This document shows, in pieces, positions 7,812 to 18,879 of a stretch of 25,171 nucleotides of DNA. A program made the position numbers and the translations under genes. Below the pieces are notes generated by a model. It was given only the letters and a program-made list of their open reading frames with translations, had not been told where the DNA came from and did no database searches. Every line of letters starts with the position of its first letter. The stretch's first letter is position 1. Source of the DNA: Paramarasmius palmivorus (lineage: Eukaryota > Basidiomycota > Agaricomycetes > Agaricales > Marasmiaceae); contig JAYKXP010000337.1 in the NCBI GenBank assembly GCA_037176845.1, positions 1 through 25,171 of the forward strand, given 5' to 3'.

Positions 7812-8447
7812 GTGCCATGCTGACGATTGCCAAACAAGGATCTGCGCCGTTCAAAGACTGACGATCTCAGGTTGACGCTCTTGCTTTTCAGGTAAGTACC
7901 GCACATGAATTCTCCTTCGTACCCGTGCTGATTCTCATGGATACTCAGAATTCTATTCCACCATCCCAAACCGTTCATTGCCCTCGACCGAAGAAGAGAA
8001 CCAGCCTTTTTGTGTATGTCATTGGCCGCTGGATCTGATACCTAGAAAGTTATCCTATTGCTGATCCATTTCTTCCGAGTGCTTTTTGGTCTCAAGGAGC
8101 AGGGTCCAGCCATATCCTTGTACCTTTTGCATGAAGGATATCATCCCTCTCACCTCAGGCTACCACCCAACTATCGCTCTCAGCCATCCATTCTGGCTGA
8201 TTCTCGAGGAGTTGTGACAGATGATCCTCGGATACTCGATCTCGGTTTTCTGGTCGGCAAGCCTTTCACTTCGCTGCTGTTGTTATACATCTCGACCTAG
8301 AATCTACTATTCCCTGCCTCGATCTCAGCAATGACCCGTACCTGAAGGAGATATGACCGAGTTTATGCTCTTAATGTCGCACGTCTTCCCTCATCCCTAA
8401 ACTTCTTGTTCCTCCTAGCACGCCTCTGGAGGAATGACGACAGTTCA
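7337..8447. repeat. Direct tandem repeat unit R1 (1.11 kb)
   Basis: It begins at TCAAGGGCAGAG and matches 8448-9550 from end to end, with substitutions and small indels. Landmarks are CATTCCGGCCGGCATGTGAT, ATGTCACATAGTCAACACGT, the TCACCTCAGGCTACCACCCA block and CTGGAGGAATGACGACAGT at the end. The flanking sequence on the left is also shared with the right-hand copy R3, so R1 holds the original position and R2 is the added copy. Confidence 0.8.
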
Positions 8448-9550
8448 TCAAGGGCAGAGACGAGGTTTGCTCGGTTCCTTACCGGAAGCTGTGACATTCC
8501 GGCCGGCATGTGATATTGATTTGCCTGTTTTGGAAGAGCTGTTTCGGACGTAGGATGGACTCGTCTTTCTCTTCTGAGATTGTCTTTGAAGTTTTTTTGC
8601 AGTCGCCTGATAGTCGTATCGGAGCGACTTGAAGAGATGACAGGCGGGCGTTCAAGTGAGCATTTGCCCTTGGTTCTAGGTTTACCCCAAATTAAGCGCA
8701 CGGATCAACGTGACGTTGTGACGAATCTGTGACTCCCTGAAATGTCACATAGTCAACACGTTTTTTTCCCTTTCCCATCATCTCGTCGTGGAAGCCCGAA
8801 ATGAAACTCGTGCTCAGAAGCAAGAATCGAGCTTTCCCTCAAGGCAATCGGAGTAAGAATAAGACTAGCTGGCTCTTCTCCCATTTTCTCAATCAACGCA
8901 GCCACGATTAGAGCCTTATTCAGATCTTGAAAGACGATCGCCGCAGAGACTAGACCATGTGACAGGTTAACGATTGCAACTACAGATCTACGCCGTCCAA
9001 AGGGTGACGATTGCTTTTGCTCTCAGGTACGTACACGAATTCCTCTTCAATCCATTCGTCTCCAATTATACCCGTGCTGATTCTCATATATACTCACAGA
9101 CGCATTCATACACGACAACTCTATCTCACTAGTCCACACCCAAACGGAGGAGACAAAGGCGTCTCTTTAAGTACAGTTCCCTGGCTCAACCCACTCAAGG
9201 AGCAGGTTTCCGCCATGTCCTTCCAAATTTTGCATGAACTTGAAGGATATTACCCCTCTCACCTCAGGCTACCACCCAACTGTCGCTCTCAGGCATCCGA
9301 TTCTCGACGAGTTGTGACAGATTCTACGTCTCGGCTATCTTGGATCTTGGAGTCATATCTCGGTATTCAAACTCTCACTTCGCTGCTGTTATACGTCTCA
9401 ACCCGAAACCTGCTATTTCCTGCCTCGATCTCAGCAATGACCCGTACCTGAAGGAGACATGACCAAGTTTATGCTCGAAATGTCGCACGTCTTCGCGAAT
9501 CCCCAAGCTTCTTGTTCCTCCTAGCACGCTTCTGGAGGAATGACGACAGT
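8448..9550. repeat. Direct tandem repeat unit R2 (1.10 kb)
   Basis: Second copy of R1. TCAA occurs at the start of R1, at the R1/R2 junction and directly after R2, consistent with a junction at short homology. R2 keeps extra codons relative to R1 in the broken minus-strand gene (KALIVAALIEKM is present here at about 8883-8920, absent from R1), so it may be closer to the ancestral sequence. The 146-codon plus-strand frame at 9011-9451 is only partly kept in R1 and I do not call it. Confidence 0.8.
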
Positions 9551-12289
9551 TCAAGAATCAAAACACCTCTCAGCTGCTGCCAAGTTATCGATCTCTTACG
9601 ACTCGACTTCGGTTCTTCCGCTGGTATCGGTTCTTCAATATGCAACGCTTGTCCGAGTGCAACGCTAACATATCACCATTTGCCCTCATCTCGTGCCCGA
9701 CACCAGACTCTCGCAAGAAAGGAACATTTCTTCAACAATCAAACGTCATGTCTATCCGTGAATGAACACTATAGTCAATCCCAGGCTGAGAGTTTTGTAT
9801 TTAGGTACGGACCATGACGGATTCATGTCGAATTCGTTCGTCTCCGTGGATGCTGACTCTATCATATTAATTGTAGGTGCATATTCTGCGCTGCTACTGA
9901 CTCCCCGCCAGTAAGGAATGCTTCATACCCCCTCCGATCGACGATTCTATCACACTTGGCACGCTCACCCTGTGATTGTCCTATATTCGGCTTGCTATTG
10001 ATCGATGCCTCTGGCTGGATTACGCCCGCGGTATTCTTCTATTAGGTGCGCAATCTCTATCTAATTGTGTTCCTCCCCGTCGGTTTATGGTTTTTTTCGC
10101 CCTCAACCTGGCGTACATGCTACGGAATGTGAACTTCTGTGAGTATCCCTGTTACACTAAAGCTCATAGTCCAATATCACTCACGATATTGGTTTTCTTC
10201 GCCTGAAGCCGTCTAACGACCTATTCAACACGATCACTGGGCTATTCTATCACATCACATACCAAACATCAAGGATCACACATCACCGACCCGACCTTCC
10301 GTGACTCGCTCCCTTTCCTTATCATGTCGCCCACGATCAACATAAGGTTGAATCCCAAGTCGGATATCCAACGAGTTACGGCAGTAGTTGAACTCCGAGT
10401 TCTACACTGTTCAGTCCTACGAAAGATGCTCAACCCGACTCGAACTACATTTTCCTTTATCGTTCGTCTTACACTGGTTTCGGAAATACTAATACCGTTG
10501 TCAGTTGACAATAACGTCACAAACGGACTCTCTAGTCTACGCCACAGCATCAGATGGACCCATTACATGGTAAGGTAACATACTTCTCGTCACCGGAGTA
10601 AACGGCGACGAATTGACTTTGACTCGTATGCCAAGCAAGTCGCCTTCCGAATCTCTTCGTCTATATCGAGTGTACCGTGCCGCTTGTCAACAGCGTTAAG
10701 TCCATGCAGCCAATCCGACGCGGATTGAGCGTACATTTTGAGTGCGCGCTCATCCAGGCTTGTGGAATTCAAGTTCGCGCTTATAATTACTTGGTTGTTA
10801 CTCCAAAGGCCTTGATCTCATGGCGTGTCCCAACATGGATCTGAGTGTGTTTTATTTCGTGGCCGGCGTCATTATCATTATTACTTGCTGACAACTGAAG
10901 GATAATGTAATCGTTCTTCGTCTGGTGATAGACGTTTTACCACTCCGGCCAAGCAAGAGACGGCTATGACGATGTGGGTAAGTACCTCCTTTACAGGGCT
11001 GAACTTGGGGACGAGTGCGAGAATCCCTCTTGTGAAACCAATGTGAAACGCGTCAGGACTCAGCTGGCGTTCTTTACCTTGTTCCTTCAGATCGCATCCA
11101 TTTGTTCGACATTTCCCGGGCCATTGCAAGGGTATTCAACATCGTCAGTAGGCATCTGTTACTCCCGAGAAACGATGGAGTGCTTATATATACTCCAAAT
11201 ACAATCATATGCTCATTTAACCTTAGATCATCTCGCCCGACCACTGAGGATGTGTTCAAGATGCACTCGAGCCTATTTGAGTCGAATGCTCACCTTTCAA
11301 CCGAGGATAAGTTAAGCTGTGTGACATCTGACAGTTGACTTCTGATGCGACCAGCCGATTGTATTCTGGTTGATACTAATATCATGACCAAGCGTCCTAG
11401 CCTTGCATTTCCCGTTCATGTAGAAACCCATAATTGACGTGGGAACGAGAAGCCTTTCCGTTCTGACTCGGATAAATGCTGTACTCTCACATGTCCTACT
11501 TGCCCTCATCCACTATCGTTGGTGAATACCGGATCCCGACTACGCGAACATCAATGATATGCTCCCGTGATTGAAATTAGTAACGCTTCTACGTCAACTT
11601 CACCATGTGCATGGCTGCGTACGACCTGTTTACTTTCGAGAGCGGAGCCAACGCTAGCGACACAGTGGTGAAGAAATAGGAAGCGAGTAACGTACGGTAG
11701 CTCTAATATCTGTTACGTAGTTGAGCTAAAAGATATGGTATGAGCGCTAATACGGGCGCCTTACAGAATCCAAATTGGAGCGTCTGAGGTCTCCTGTACA
11801 TTGAGCAGGAACAACTGTCTAATCCCGCGAGGAATGCGGTTCTACAAAGCCACAGTCTCTGAATCTCAGATGCAGCATGATAGTCTTCGAGCCTCCGTGT
11901 TAGCTTACAATCAATCAAACCTCTGCCTCTAACCACATTGTAAGGATGGGAAAGCTGATACACATGTACTCGGTCTGATTGACCCAGCCGCCCTTTGACA
12001 TAGGCAAATACCTAGGTGTCCATCTACTATTCCTGTGATGTTTAAAATTGGTATGTATCAAGAGGATGCTATAAAGCACGATCAACGAAGTAGAAGAGGT
12101 TTTTCACAAGCTACGAAAGAATAAATTGAGTTCGTTGGTTTGAACAGCAAAGGTGACCGGCTTCGGCCTGGGTCAACTAAACACCTCTGACCGAGACGCT
12201 AGTGCACGATATCACCCACGATAACACTGAGTCATATCTGGATTCCGGGAGCAGTAGGGAATATCATGTAAAGTTCCTCTAACTTTCTA
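9551..12289. other. Unresolved region, partly duplicated
   Basis: No gene is recognised. The part from about 9900 to 10980 is related to about 20930-21720 in the right block; shared landmarks include GGCGTACATGCTACGGAA, CTTCTCGTCACCGGAGTA and CCAATCCGACGCGGATTG. Both strands carry short conserved frames, for example a minus-strand DERALKMYAQSASDWL at 10590-10772 against DERVAQISPQSASNWL on the right, but no domain is visible and splice sites cannot be assigned. The rest (about 11000-12200) shows no homology I can see within the window. Confidence 0.4.
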
Positions 12290-13153
12290 TACCTCCGTCC
12301 TCATCCTTCAAGCTACATGGCGGCACCAAACCTTTAGTGAGACAGCCCAGATAGTTTGATGGCTATCCACCCAACTGATGCTTCTTCATGTAGACGTTAT
12401 GTATGCTCTTTCTCTTCTTACTTGTCAGCAGGGCCACTCCACAGATAATTATACCATCATCATGGACTGTGAGTGTAAGAGTTTTAATCACTTAACGAAG
12501 AGCTCAGCTTGTATTTGGAGAACACGACGGTCAACATCTCGAAGGAGGACCGTATTCAGATCGCAAGTGCCGCTCTGGATATGGTCTTGTCCTCTGGAGT
12601 TCCTCAGAGTATATGCGCATAGCCTACTTTCACCTGGGCGCGATTGAATACTGACATCCCATACATAGATGATGAAACACTCGCTAACTTTTTCTCACAG
12701 CTGGCGGAATTCGATATAGCGACTGATCAGACCAGATATCAGGATGTGGTTAGTCACTATTTCTTGAGCGGACCATATGCCAAGGAAATAAAACTGTATG
12801 TGACTGTTCCTATCTGCTCGTTCTTAGATCTCACTCTGTAACAGGGTTGCGTTAATTTTCTCGTTTCTCGATGTCTCCTCCGAAACTGATGCTCTTTCAC
12901 AGCCGGGACAGTTTGAGGATATACGCTATTACAAGTACGTTCTACATGTACTCACTCAACCTATGGTTCATTGATTGTCTTTTAGTTTGAATGGTTAGAT
13001 GGCTCTCAAAGCCTACATCGCTTATCAGGATCCGAGATATTTAGAGTTTGCTGTGCGAGCTTGGGAGTTCGAAAGAAATTTTGTAGATAGCGCGTTTCTT
13101 AGCCCTAGCAGACTTGTGTTTCCGGTCCTCAAGCTTAGCATGGACTTAAACTG
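12290..13153 (+). pseudogene. Truncated GH76-like pseudogene (copy a)
   Basis: It is homologous to the first six exons of the GH76-like gene at 14615-16989. Matching pieces are a signal sequence MLFLFLLVSRATPQ (12403 onward), NTTVNISKEDRIQIASAALD (12521 onward), TLANFFSQLAEFD, and ALKAYIAYQDPRYLEFAVRA. The original start has become ATA. The acceptor of the second intron is now GGAG, and exon 6 has an in-frame TAG where the intact copy has TAT (LNG-stop-MALKAY against LNGYAAVKAF). Homology ends at about 13153, before the second half of the enzyme. A later in-frame ATG at 12403 could still start translation, but the gene cannot make a full enzyme. Confidence 0.8.
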
Positions 13154-14614
13154 ACTACTGTCCATTTCACATTTTCATTCGTCTGATGGGAGATCGAAGG
13201 CTTCAAAAACTCTAACGCCACTCTTTTATCAGTTATCTGCTTGTCCTGATTTACCTACAGCCTCGTATCTATAACGCCGGTTCTTCCTCTTTACGTACAT
13301 AACTCGTTGGCGTCGCGGTACCGCCCGCTCGTGTATTGAAAACACTAACAGCATCTTCCCGAACTTCCCGGACGTCGACCGCAGGTATGTCCCGTTCCGC
13401 TTATCGAGAACGGCGAACACTCCTTCCAAAGTCTTTTTCTCTGGTGTCTAGACAATATTGCCGTTTATTTTTGTTGACCACGGTTGGTCCAAGCTAGTAG
13501 CACGGCCGTGTATCGCCGCCGACCGAACTTGTATTGTTCCACGTGTAGTGGCCAGAATCAGACAGTGATTAATGATTGGTCAAATCCGCCAGTAAGGACT
13601 AGCTATGGGCAGTGTTCCGTATCGTTGGTGAATGCCACATCAACGCGATCAGAAATTCTTACCGTTTTTCTGAGTCAAAGCGCAAACCCTTCAACGCAGC
13701 ACGTGGAAGGTAAATTGTGTTCCGTTGCTTTACACAGCGGTGTTCTCTCCTTAACTTTCGCTCGGGTTAAAGCCTTTCCAAAGTCTAAGCACCCTTCATA
13801 GAAGGTTTCTGAATGAGACACTAGTTCGCAATCTGTCGCAATCCGCCAAATAATACTGCGGGGTACTAGTAGGCCTAGGTACCATCATCCCTTCAATATT
13901 AAAGCAACAGCATTGGGTTTCCGGCGCTGATACCTTTGATGGGATGAAGCACCGCTAGGCAATCATAGCCTCCTCGGCCCTCTCCACCACGGCCAGACCT
14001 GCATAGCAGTTCATCCGTGGCGTATTGCATATATACAAGTTCTTGGCTGGCTGAAAGGATAGCATAAGTATTCAAAACGCCACTACCCACAGTCATCGCC
14101 TCGCCTTACGTCGAATGCGCAAGAGCCCTATAGGGTTAGCAACAGGTCTATAGCATACCACTATTTGCCGTGTCGCCATTCTCACAGACTATCAGAACAT
14201 TTACCCGGGAAATCGGCATTGCTTTTGGGTTGCAGTCTCGACTCTGCGTGGAGAATGCTGTTCACAGTTGATCTAAATCAGGATGGGATCCATGGCAGGA
14301 GACCAGGTGTGCATGGCACACACACTTCGCGAGGGTGAATTGTGTTTATTATATGGAGGGATTGTGTCAAAGCTTGTTCACGACCCAAGCGCTCTTAGAA
14401 CTCGTGTAATAGGAGTAAATGGCTGGATCTAAGACCTGAGGTTGCACAAAGAGGCAAAACGTCGTATTTCAGTTCAGCCACTAATTTCGTCTCTATCAAA
14501 AAAACGGGATTGGCATTGATTTCGAGGCGCTGATGCTTGCATATTATTTCCCGACACTGCGAATATAAAACCAGCAGTGAAGAGCTATTATGTAGTAACA
14601 TTCCTCCAGATTTT
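13154..14614. other. Unresolved region between GH76 copies
   Basis: No gene is supported. About 13430-13600 is related to 22010-22235 in the right block (CTCTGGTGTCTAGACAATATTGCCG, CACGGCCGTGTATCGCCGCC). The last 100 bases, before 14615, are related to the sequence before the GH76 pseudogene near 12230-12300, which fits a tandem duplication of about 2.3 kb that created the two GH76 copies. Confidence 0.4.
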
Positions 14615-16989
14615 ATGGCGTCTTCTCCGTGCTTCAAACTACATGACACCATCGAAAATATAGTGAGACAGCCCGGATGATGTGACAGTCTAGCTAACTG
14701 ATGTTTTTCCTGTAGGTACTATACGCGCTCCTCCTTCTCTTATTTGTCGGCAGGGCCGCCACACAGATAACTATACCATCAGCATGGACTGCAAGTCTAG
14801 CATGATTTTCAACCACACAATCAAGGACTCAGTTTGCATTTGCAGAACACCACGATCAAAATCACGAAAGAGGAACGTATTCACATCGCAAGTGCCGCGC
14901 TGGATATGGTTTTGACCTCCGGCGTTCCTCAAAGTAAATGCGCATAACCTACCTTCGTATGGGCGTGATTGAATACTAACACCCCATATATAGAGTTCGA
15001 CACACTCGCAAATTTTTTCTCTCAGCTGGCGGAATTCGATATATTGACCAATCAGACTAGATATCAGCATGTAGTCAACGACTACTTTGCGAAGGGACCG
15101 TATACCAAAGAGATTAAACTGTGCGTCCTTAGTTCTATCGATAAATGGTAAAAACTCACTGGTGGAATAGGGTTACGTTATCCGTCTCTTTCTTCCGTTG
15201 TTTTTGCTTACACTTTGGCATAGGAGGCAAATTTTAAAGGGATACCATATTACAAGTATGCTTACTCTGCAAACTTTATGCACGCTTCTGACCATTGATG
15301 TAGTTTGAATGGATATGCAGCGGTAAAAGCCTTCATTGCCTATCGAGATCCGAAATATCTGGAGTTTGCTGTGCGGGCTTGGGAATTTGAAAAGAATTTT
15401 GTATTCTCCGAAAGTGGCTTCCCCCCCTTATACCAAAACCTTTCCGATCACGCTCGTGCTGCCATAGACTCACACAATAGTTGTGATGATTGTGGGTTGT
15501 CAAATACGAGTCCAAGGGGTTTCATTGACGATTCTATTCCTTGTGCTAGCGGTTGATATGAGTGGCGGGCTGATGGCAAGTGGTTCGCTAGCTTGAGCTG
15601 GTTTTATGGCTCATTTTTCGTTGGGAAGTAGTCGTCTGAGTCCTATGTGGGGATAGATGAGACCGCGTAAGACAGCCCAGATGTCTTTTCAATCAAAACT
15701 TAATCCTCCGCTCTGTTTTAGAAGATATTTCAGGTGCGTGCAACTTCCTTCTCTTGGCTCTGATTAATCCTTTTAATTTGTATTGTGTTCAGAATATCTG
15801 CATTACTTGCTGAAATTACTCAGAATAGCACATATATCAAGGCAGCACAACAATCTGCAGACTTTTTGTTATTTAGAGTCTACACAAACGATTCTTTAGT
15901 TCCAGGGATGGTCATATTGAACAATGAAACATGCCAGATTCATCAAGACGAGAAAAGAAACTCGTGGAACATTGGCTATACCATCGAGGGACTGTCTATT
16001 TTTTTGTCCGTGCGAGCAAACGGAACAGCGATGGAGAGGCATGTCGCTTTGTTGTCCCATGCTACGCTTACCAGTGCCCATACGACGTGTTCCAGGTTGA
16101 CAAACAGTGTAGTGGCTTCGACAACCTATCCGGAATGGCACGAGGGCCGAGGTATTCAGACTGTAAAGAGTATGTACTTGCCGTGTTTTTCGATCATATT
16201 CAAATTGACATCTCACATAGCAAATACGTTTGGCGACCCTAACCTGGTTCGTGGTCTATCAGTTGCTTGTGCCTTACAATCAGACAACGCAAACATGACC
16301 ACATACATATCAAGCTATCTATCAGTTCAGGTATGACTTCTTCGACATACTACGACCTGCTTACTTGACAAATGTTTTAGTACAATGCAGTAATTAGCCT
16401 GGCAACTGTTCCTGGAACAGATACTTACGGAGGCTGGTGGAATGGTCCTCCAGCTACAAACTACTCAGCTGTTGACCAAGTGAGGGCTGCTCAAGTGCTT
16501 CTTACCGGGATTAGCCTCGCACAGGACCAGGAGGGGAAATCACCATCACCATCGCCACCACTACCACTATTGGAGAAGAGACCTTTACCTATTACAGGGA
16601 TTGTAGGCGGTGTGATTGGCGGTCTATTCGTTGTGACGGCGATAATCGTTTGCTTGCTGTACATGAATCGACTCCGCCGCTACCGCATATCTTTATCCTC
16701 CACTGATGACATCCAGCCCTATCCCAGTGGACTCATGGGTGAGAAGATGGGTTCCAAAAAATTCACGCCTTCCGAAAGTCAGGATCCTCGTAGCGATGGT
16801 CAAAATCAGACGACAGTAGGTTCGTCATGGAGCCTAACAACAGATTCGTCTTCGAGCGTTACTAGGAGGGAGATAACAACTGCCGAATTAGTTCACATGC
16901 TGAACCAGAGGTTGCAGCCTGAGCGCTGGCGTGAAGATGAACAGCCTCCTGGATATTGTACTTCGACAATTTCATCAATGAATAACTAG
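14615..16989 (+). CDS. GH76-like membrane-anchored glycosidase, 12 exons
   Basis: My model is 14615-14662, 14716-14790, 14846-14933, 14994-15124, 15224-15255, 15304-15491, 15550-15575, 15632-15666, 15722-15733, 15793-16169, 16221-16330 and 16381-16989. All phases agree and it gives 576 residues. A hydrophobic signal segment (LYALLLLLFVG) lies at 18-28. The catalytic-type domain follows, with LANFFSQLAEFD, LNGYAAVKAFIAY, YFRISALLAE, NIGYTIEGLSIF, LVRGL and QYNAVISL, all matching the fungal GH76 (alpha-1,6-mannanase-like, six-hairpin) pattern. A Pro/Ser-rich linker, a transmembrane helix at about 445-469, a basic stop-transfer stretch and a cytosolic tail ending near PPGY follow. GH76 enzymes act on alpha-1,6-mannan or mannoprotein chains in fungal walls. 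Two introns (14791-14845, 15576-15631) would be GC-AG, exon 9 is only 12 nt, and the donor after exon 4 is weak. The family is firm; exact exon ends in the middle are less so. Confidence 0.83.
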
Positions 16990-17584
16990 CGATTTGGGAC
17001 TTGTATGGACATCTCGGGAACATTGGTAATACTGTATAATCAAAACCTGTCTTCCCCCATGTATAGCTTTAGGATGATATTCCAGAGTCTAGATACCAAA
17101 TACTTAACTTCCTTGTGCTTTTGGGCTTGATATGAGTAATGAGTCAACTACTATTCACAAGGCGCCTGATGGGCGTTAATATTTCCAAAAGTAGCGGGTC
17201 TTCAGCCGAATGAATGTTTGTATCGTATTTCCGCCTAACCTACGCAAGCTCCGTGATTGTTTATCTTGAGATTGTTACATCGCACATTCAAGAACGGTTC
17301 CGAATCCAACCGAATACGAACACATCGATGGTAGATGATTTGTAAATACGATGGCTGGTAGGCCACCCTTTATCACTACCCCGAGTGATGAAACCATATT
17401 AAACCGGTCAGGTCTCCCCTGATCTGACTGCAGCCTTTTTTGCGTGGCAGGTGCTGTAGAGTAAATGCCCAGGCTACCCATGTTTATCCCCGTATAGGTA
17501 AGTACATCGTCTGTTATACTACTTGAGGACTGGAAGGACTAGCAGTCAACTATAAGCAAGGAATTTGCAGCGTGGACTCAGCTC
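16990..17584. other. 3' flank of GH76 gene
   Basis: No gene seen. The first 130 bases, with GCGATTTGGGACTTGTA and CCATGTATAGCTTTAGGAT, are conserved after the GH76 remnant at 22.5-22.66 kb and mark the 3' end of the duplicated block. The frame at 17275-17481 (-) has no recognisable features. Confidence 0.45.
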
Positions 17585-17666
17585 GCCCTGGTAGTATATC
17601 GATCATACACGTGCCTGTCATTCCCAGCTACTCCGCGAAAACTGGGTTCGACTCAGTTGAGGATGC
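17585..17666 (+). pseudogene. Degenerate tRNA-Asp-like element
   Basis: The 5' half is close to the intact genes (CCTGGTAGTATATCG, then GTGCCTGTCAT, which still shows the GUC anticodon). The T-arm reads CTGGGTTCGACTCAG and the acceptor 3' strand is destroyed (TTGAGGATG). It is the first element of the right-hand array. Confidence 0.6.
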
Positions 17667-17780
17667 AGGTAGGAAATTCCTGGTACACGGGCTCGAAACG
17701 AACGAACTTCCAATTCTGTAATGCGTGGTGATCGCAGAAGAACGTCGATGTTACACTCAAATCACAAGAACCACTCTAAC

Positions 17781-17861
17781 TCCCTGATAGTCTATCAGCT
17801 ATACACGCGCCTAGAGTTCCCAGTCAGCGCGTGAAGCTGGGTTCGACTCCCAGCCAGGGAG
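17781..17861 (+). pseudogene. tRNA-Asp-like element, subfamily with altered D-arm
   Basis: The acceptor is TCCCTGA against CCAGGGA, with an intact T-arm and G73. The D-arm has lost a base and the invariant GG (ATCAGCTA), and the anticodon loop reads CTAGAG instead of CTGTCA. Its upstream flank (TTACACTCAAATCACAAGAA) is shared with the elements at 18618 and 18880, so these three form a subfamily copied together with flanking DNA. Confidence 0.6.
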
Positions 17862-18617
17862 ATATGAAAGTGGGCAGGAAAATTTTGATTTTCAAGACGA
17901 GATGATTAAGATGTTTCGACTGCAGCCATTGCACGATAATTGCTCACTTCTTTTGATTAGTCTGAGGTGATCCTGTAGGTGATGGCAAAGCGCCGCTGGA
18001 AGTCTTGGATTGTTTTATTTCGGTGATGCATACACTAAGGTCTCGACAACTTGGAGCAGCTTCACTAGATAAGTACACGTGGACGAGGTCCCGTCTGGAG
18101 AGATCGTTTCGAGGATGAAAGGGAGCCGCTTCTACGAACAGTGAGACGTACTTGGCTTTGGCAGCGACAAGCTATGATTGGAACACTCTAAAAGACATTG
18201 CGAGGTAAAGATTGAGACGTACTCAAAGTTTGAAATCACATACTTTGGCATCTTCTAGATCGCTCGCATCCTGTCGTTTACTCACTCCTACCCAGTTCTT
18301 GCATCGCGGGCATTATACCTCGTAGCTTAATTCCCATCTGAAAGTTTCCTGATCTATAAAGCCGAGTCGAGTGCTGGAACTTCGAGAGATGTGCCCGAGG
18401 AATGTGTTGCATACGAAGTGTGTGGTACATATGTGCCCTATGTACAATATTGGCATCGACATGTCGGGTTTGATTGAACAGATTTTGGTGGGGTAGTGAT
18501 TAGTTGGATAGTTTGCTCGAAGGCAGAGAAGTCGTTCTCTTTATAGCTGAGGCAAGTGGGAAAAGTGCTTTTTGAGATACCTAGATGTTACATTTAAATC
18601 ACGAGAACCATCCTAAC
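17862..18617. other. Spacer in right tRNA array
   Basis: Apart from the weak minus-strand coding candidate listed next, nothing is recognised here. The final 30 bases are the duplicated flank of the following tRNA-like element. Confidence 0.4.
17944..18312 (-). CDS. Candidate unrecognised exons (weak)
   Basis: A 76-codon minus-strand frame at 17944-18171 lacks an ATG. It follows an intron-like stretch (18172-18243, donor GTATGT, acceptor CATAG) and joins in phase 0 to an open segment at 18244-18312 that contains CPRCKNW. The second part contains KYVSLFVEAAPFHPRNDLS and ends TNQKK. The CxxC pair might belong to a zinc-binding fold. The family is unknown and no start exon was found. It may be an old gene relic or chance. 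Confidence 0.25.
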
Positions 18618-18698
18618 TCCCTGATAGTCTATCGGTCATACGCGCGCCGTTGGCTTCCCATGTTGAGCGAAAGCTGGGTTCGACTCCCAGCCAAGGAG
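18618..18698 (+). pseudogene. tRNA-Asp-like element, subfamily with altered D-arm
   Basis: The acceptor is TCCCTGA against CCAAGGA (imperfect), with a perfect T-arm and G73. The anticodon region reads CGTTGGC where GUC is expected. Together with the inverted fragment at 18794-18868 it forms a unit that is repeated at 18880-19175, including the spacer AACAAAACAGTCTTTTG. Confidence 0.6.
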
Positions 18699-18793
18699 AT
18701 TGGTGATATCCGTCACGATTGAGATATTTTTCGTCCTGTCTATCTATGTCGAACAAAACAGTCTTTTGAGAGTTGCTAAAATTGAGGGGAAAT

Positions 18794-18868
18794 CTCCCTA
18801 GCTGGGGAGTCGAACCCAGCTTTCGCGCAGAGCCGTTTGATGGTAATGACAGGCGCGTGTCCTAACCG
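18794..18868 (-). pseudogene. 5'-truncated tRNA-Asp copy
   Basis: The 3' two-thirds are nearly those of the intact gene (CTGTCA loop with GUC, anticodon stem CGCGC, T-arm with one extra C). Sequence identity stops inside the D-arm, after CTAACCG on the plus strand, and continues abruptly as CACAAGATTCAC, the upstream flank of the next plus-strand element. The 5' acceptor strand is missing, so it cannot fold. Confidence 0.75.
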
Positions 18869-18879
18869 CACAAGATTCA

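Noticed and set aside
9011..9451. 146-codon plus-strand frame in R2
   Set aside because: Only part of it is kept in R1, with indels that are not multiples of three, and no domain is visible. I could not support a gene.
10590..10772. 60-codon minus-strand frame with a partly similar frame in the right block
   Set aside because: Similarity covers only a short stretch (DERxxxxxxQSASxWL) and the right copy has a stop. It fits duplicated non-coding DNA as well as a gene.
14643..14662. ATG at 14643 as the start of the GH76-like gene
   Set aside because: Joined to exon 2 it gives an immediate TAG. The ATG at 14615 gives 16 codons in phase 0 with the signal segment.
14701..14715. ATG at 14701 as the start of the GH76-like gene
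   Set aside because: In frame with the signal segment but followed by TAG four codons later. It lies in the polypyrimidine tract of an intron ending CTGTAG.
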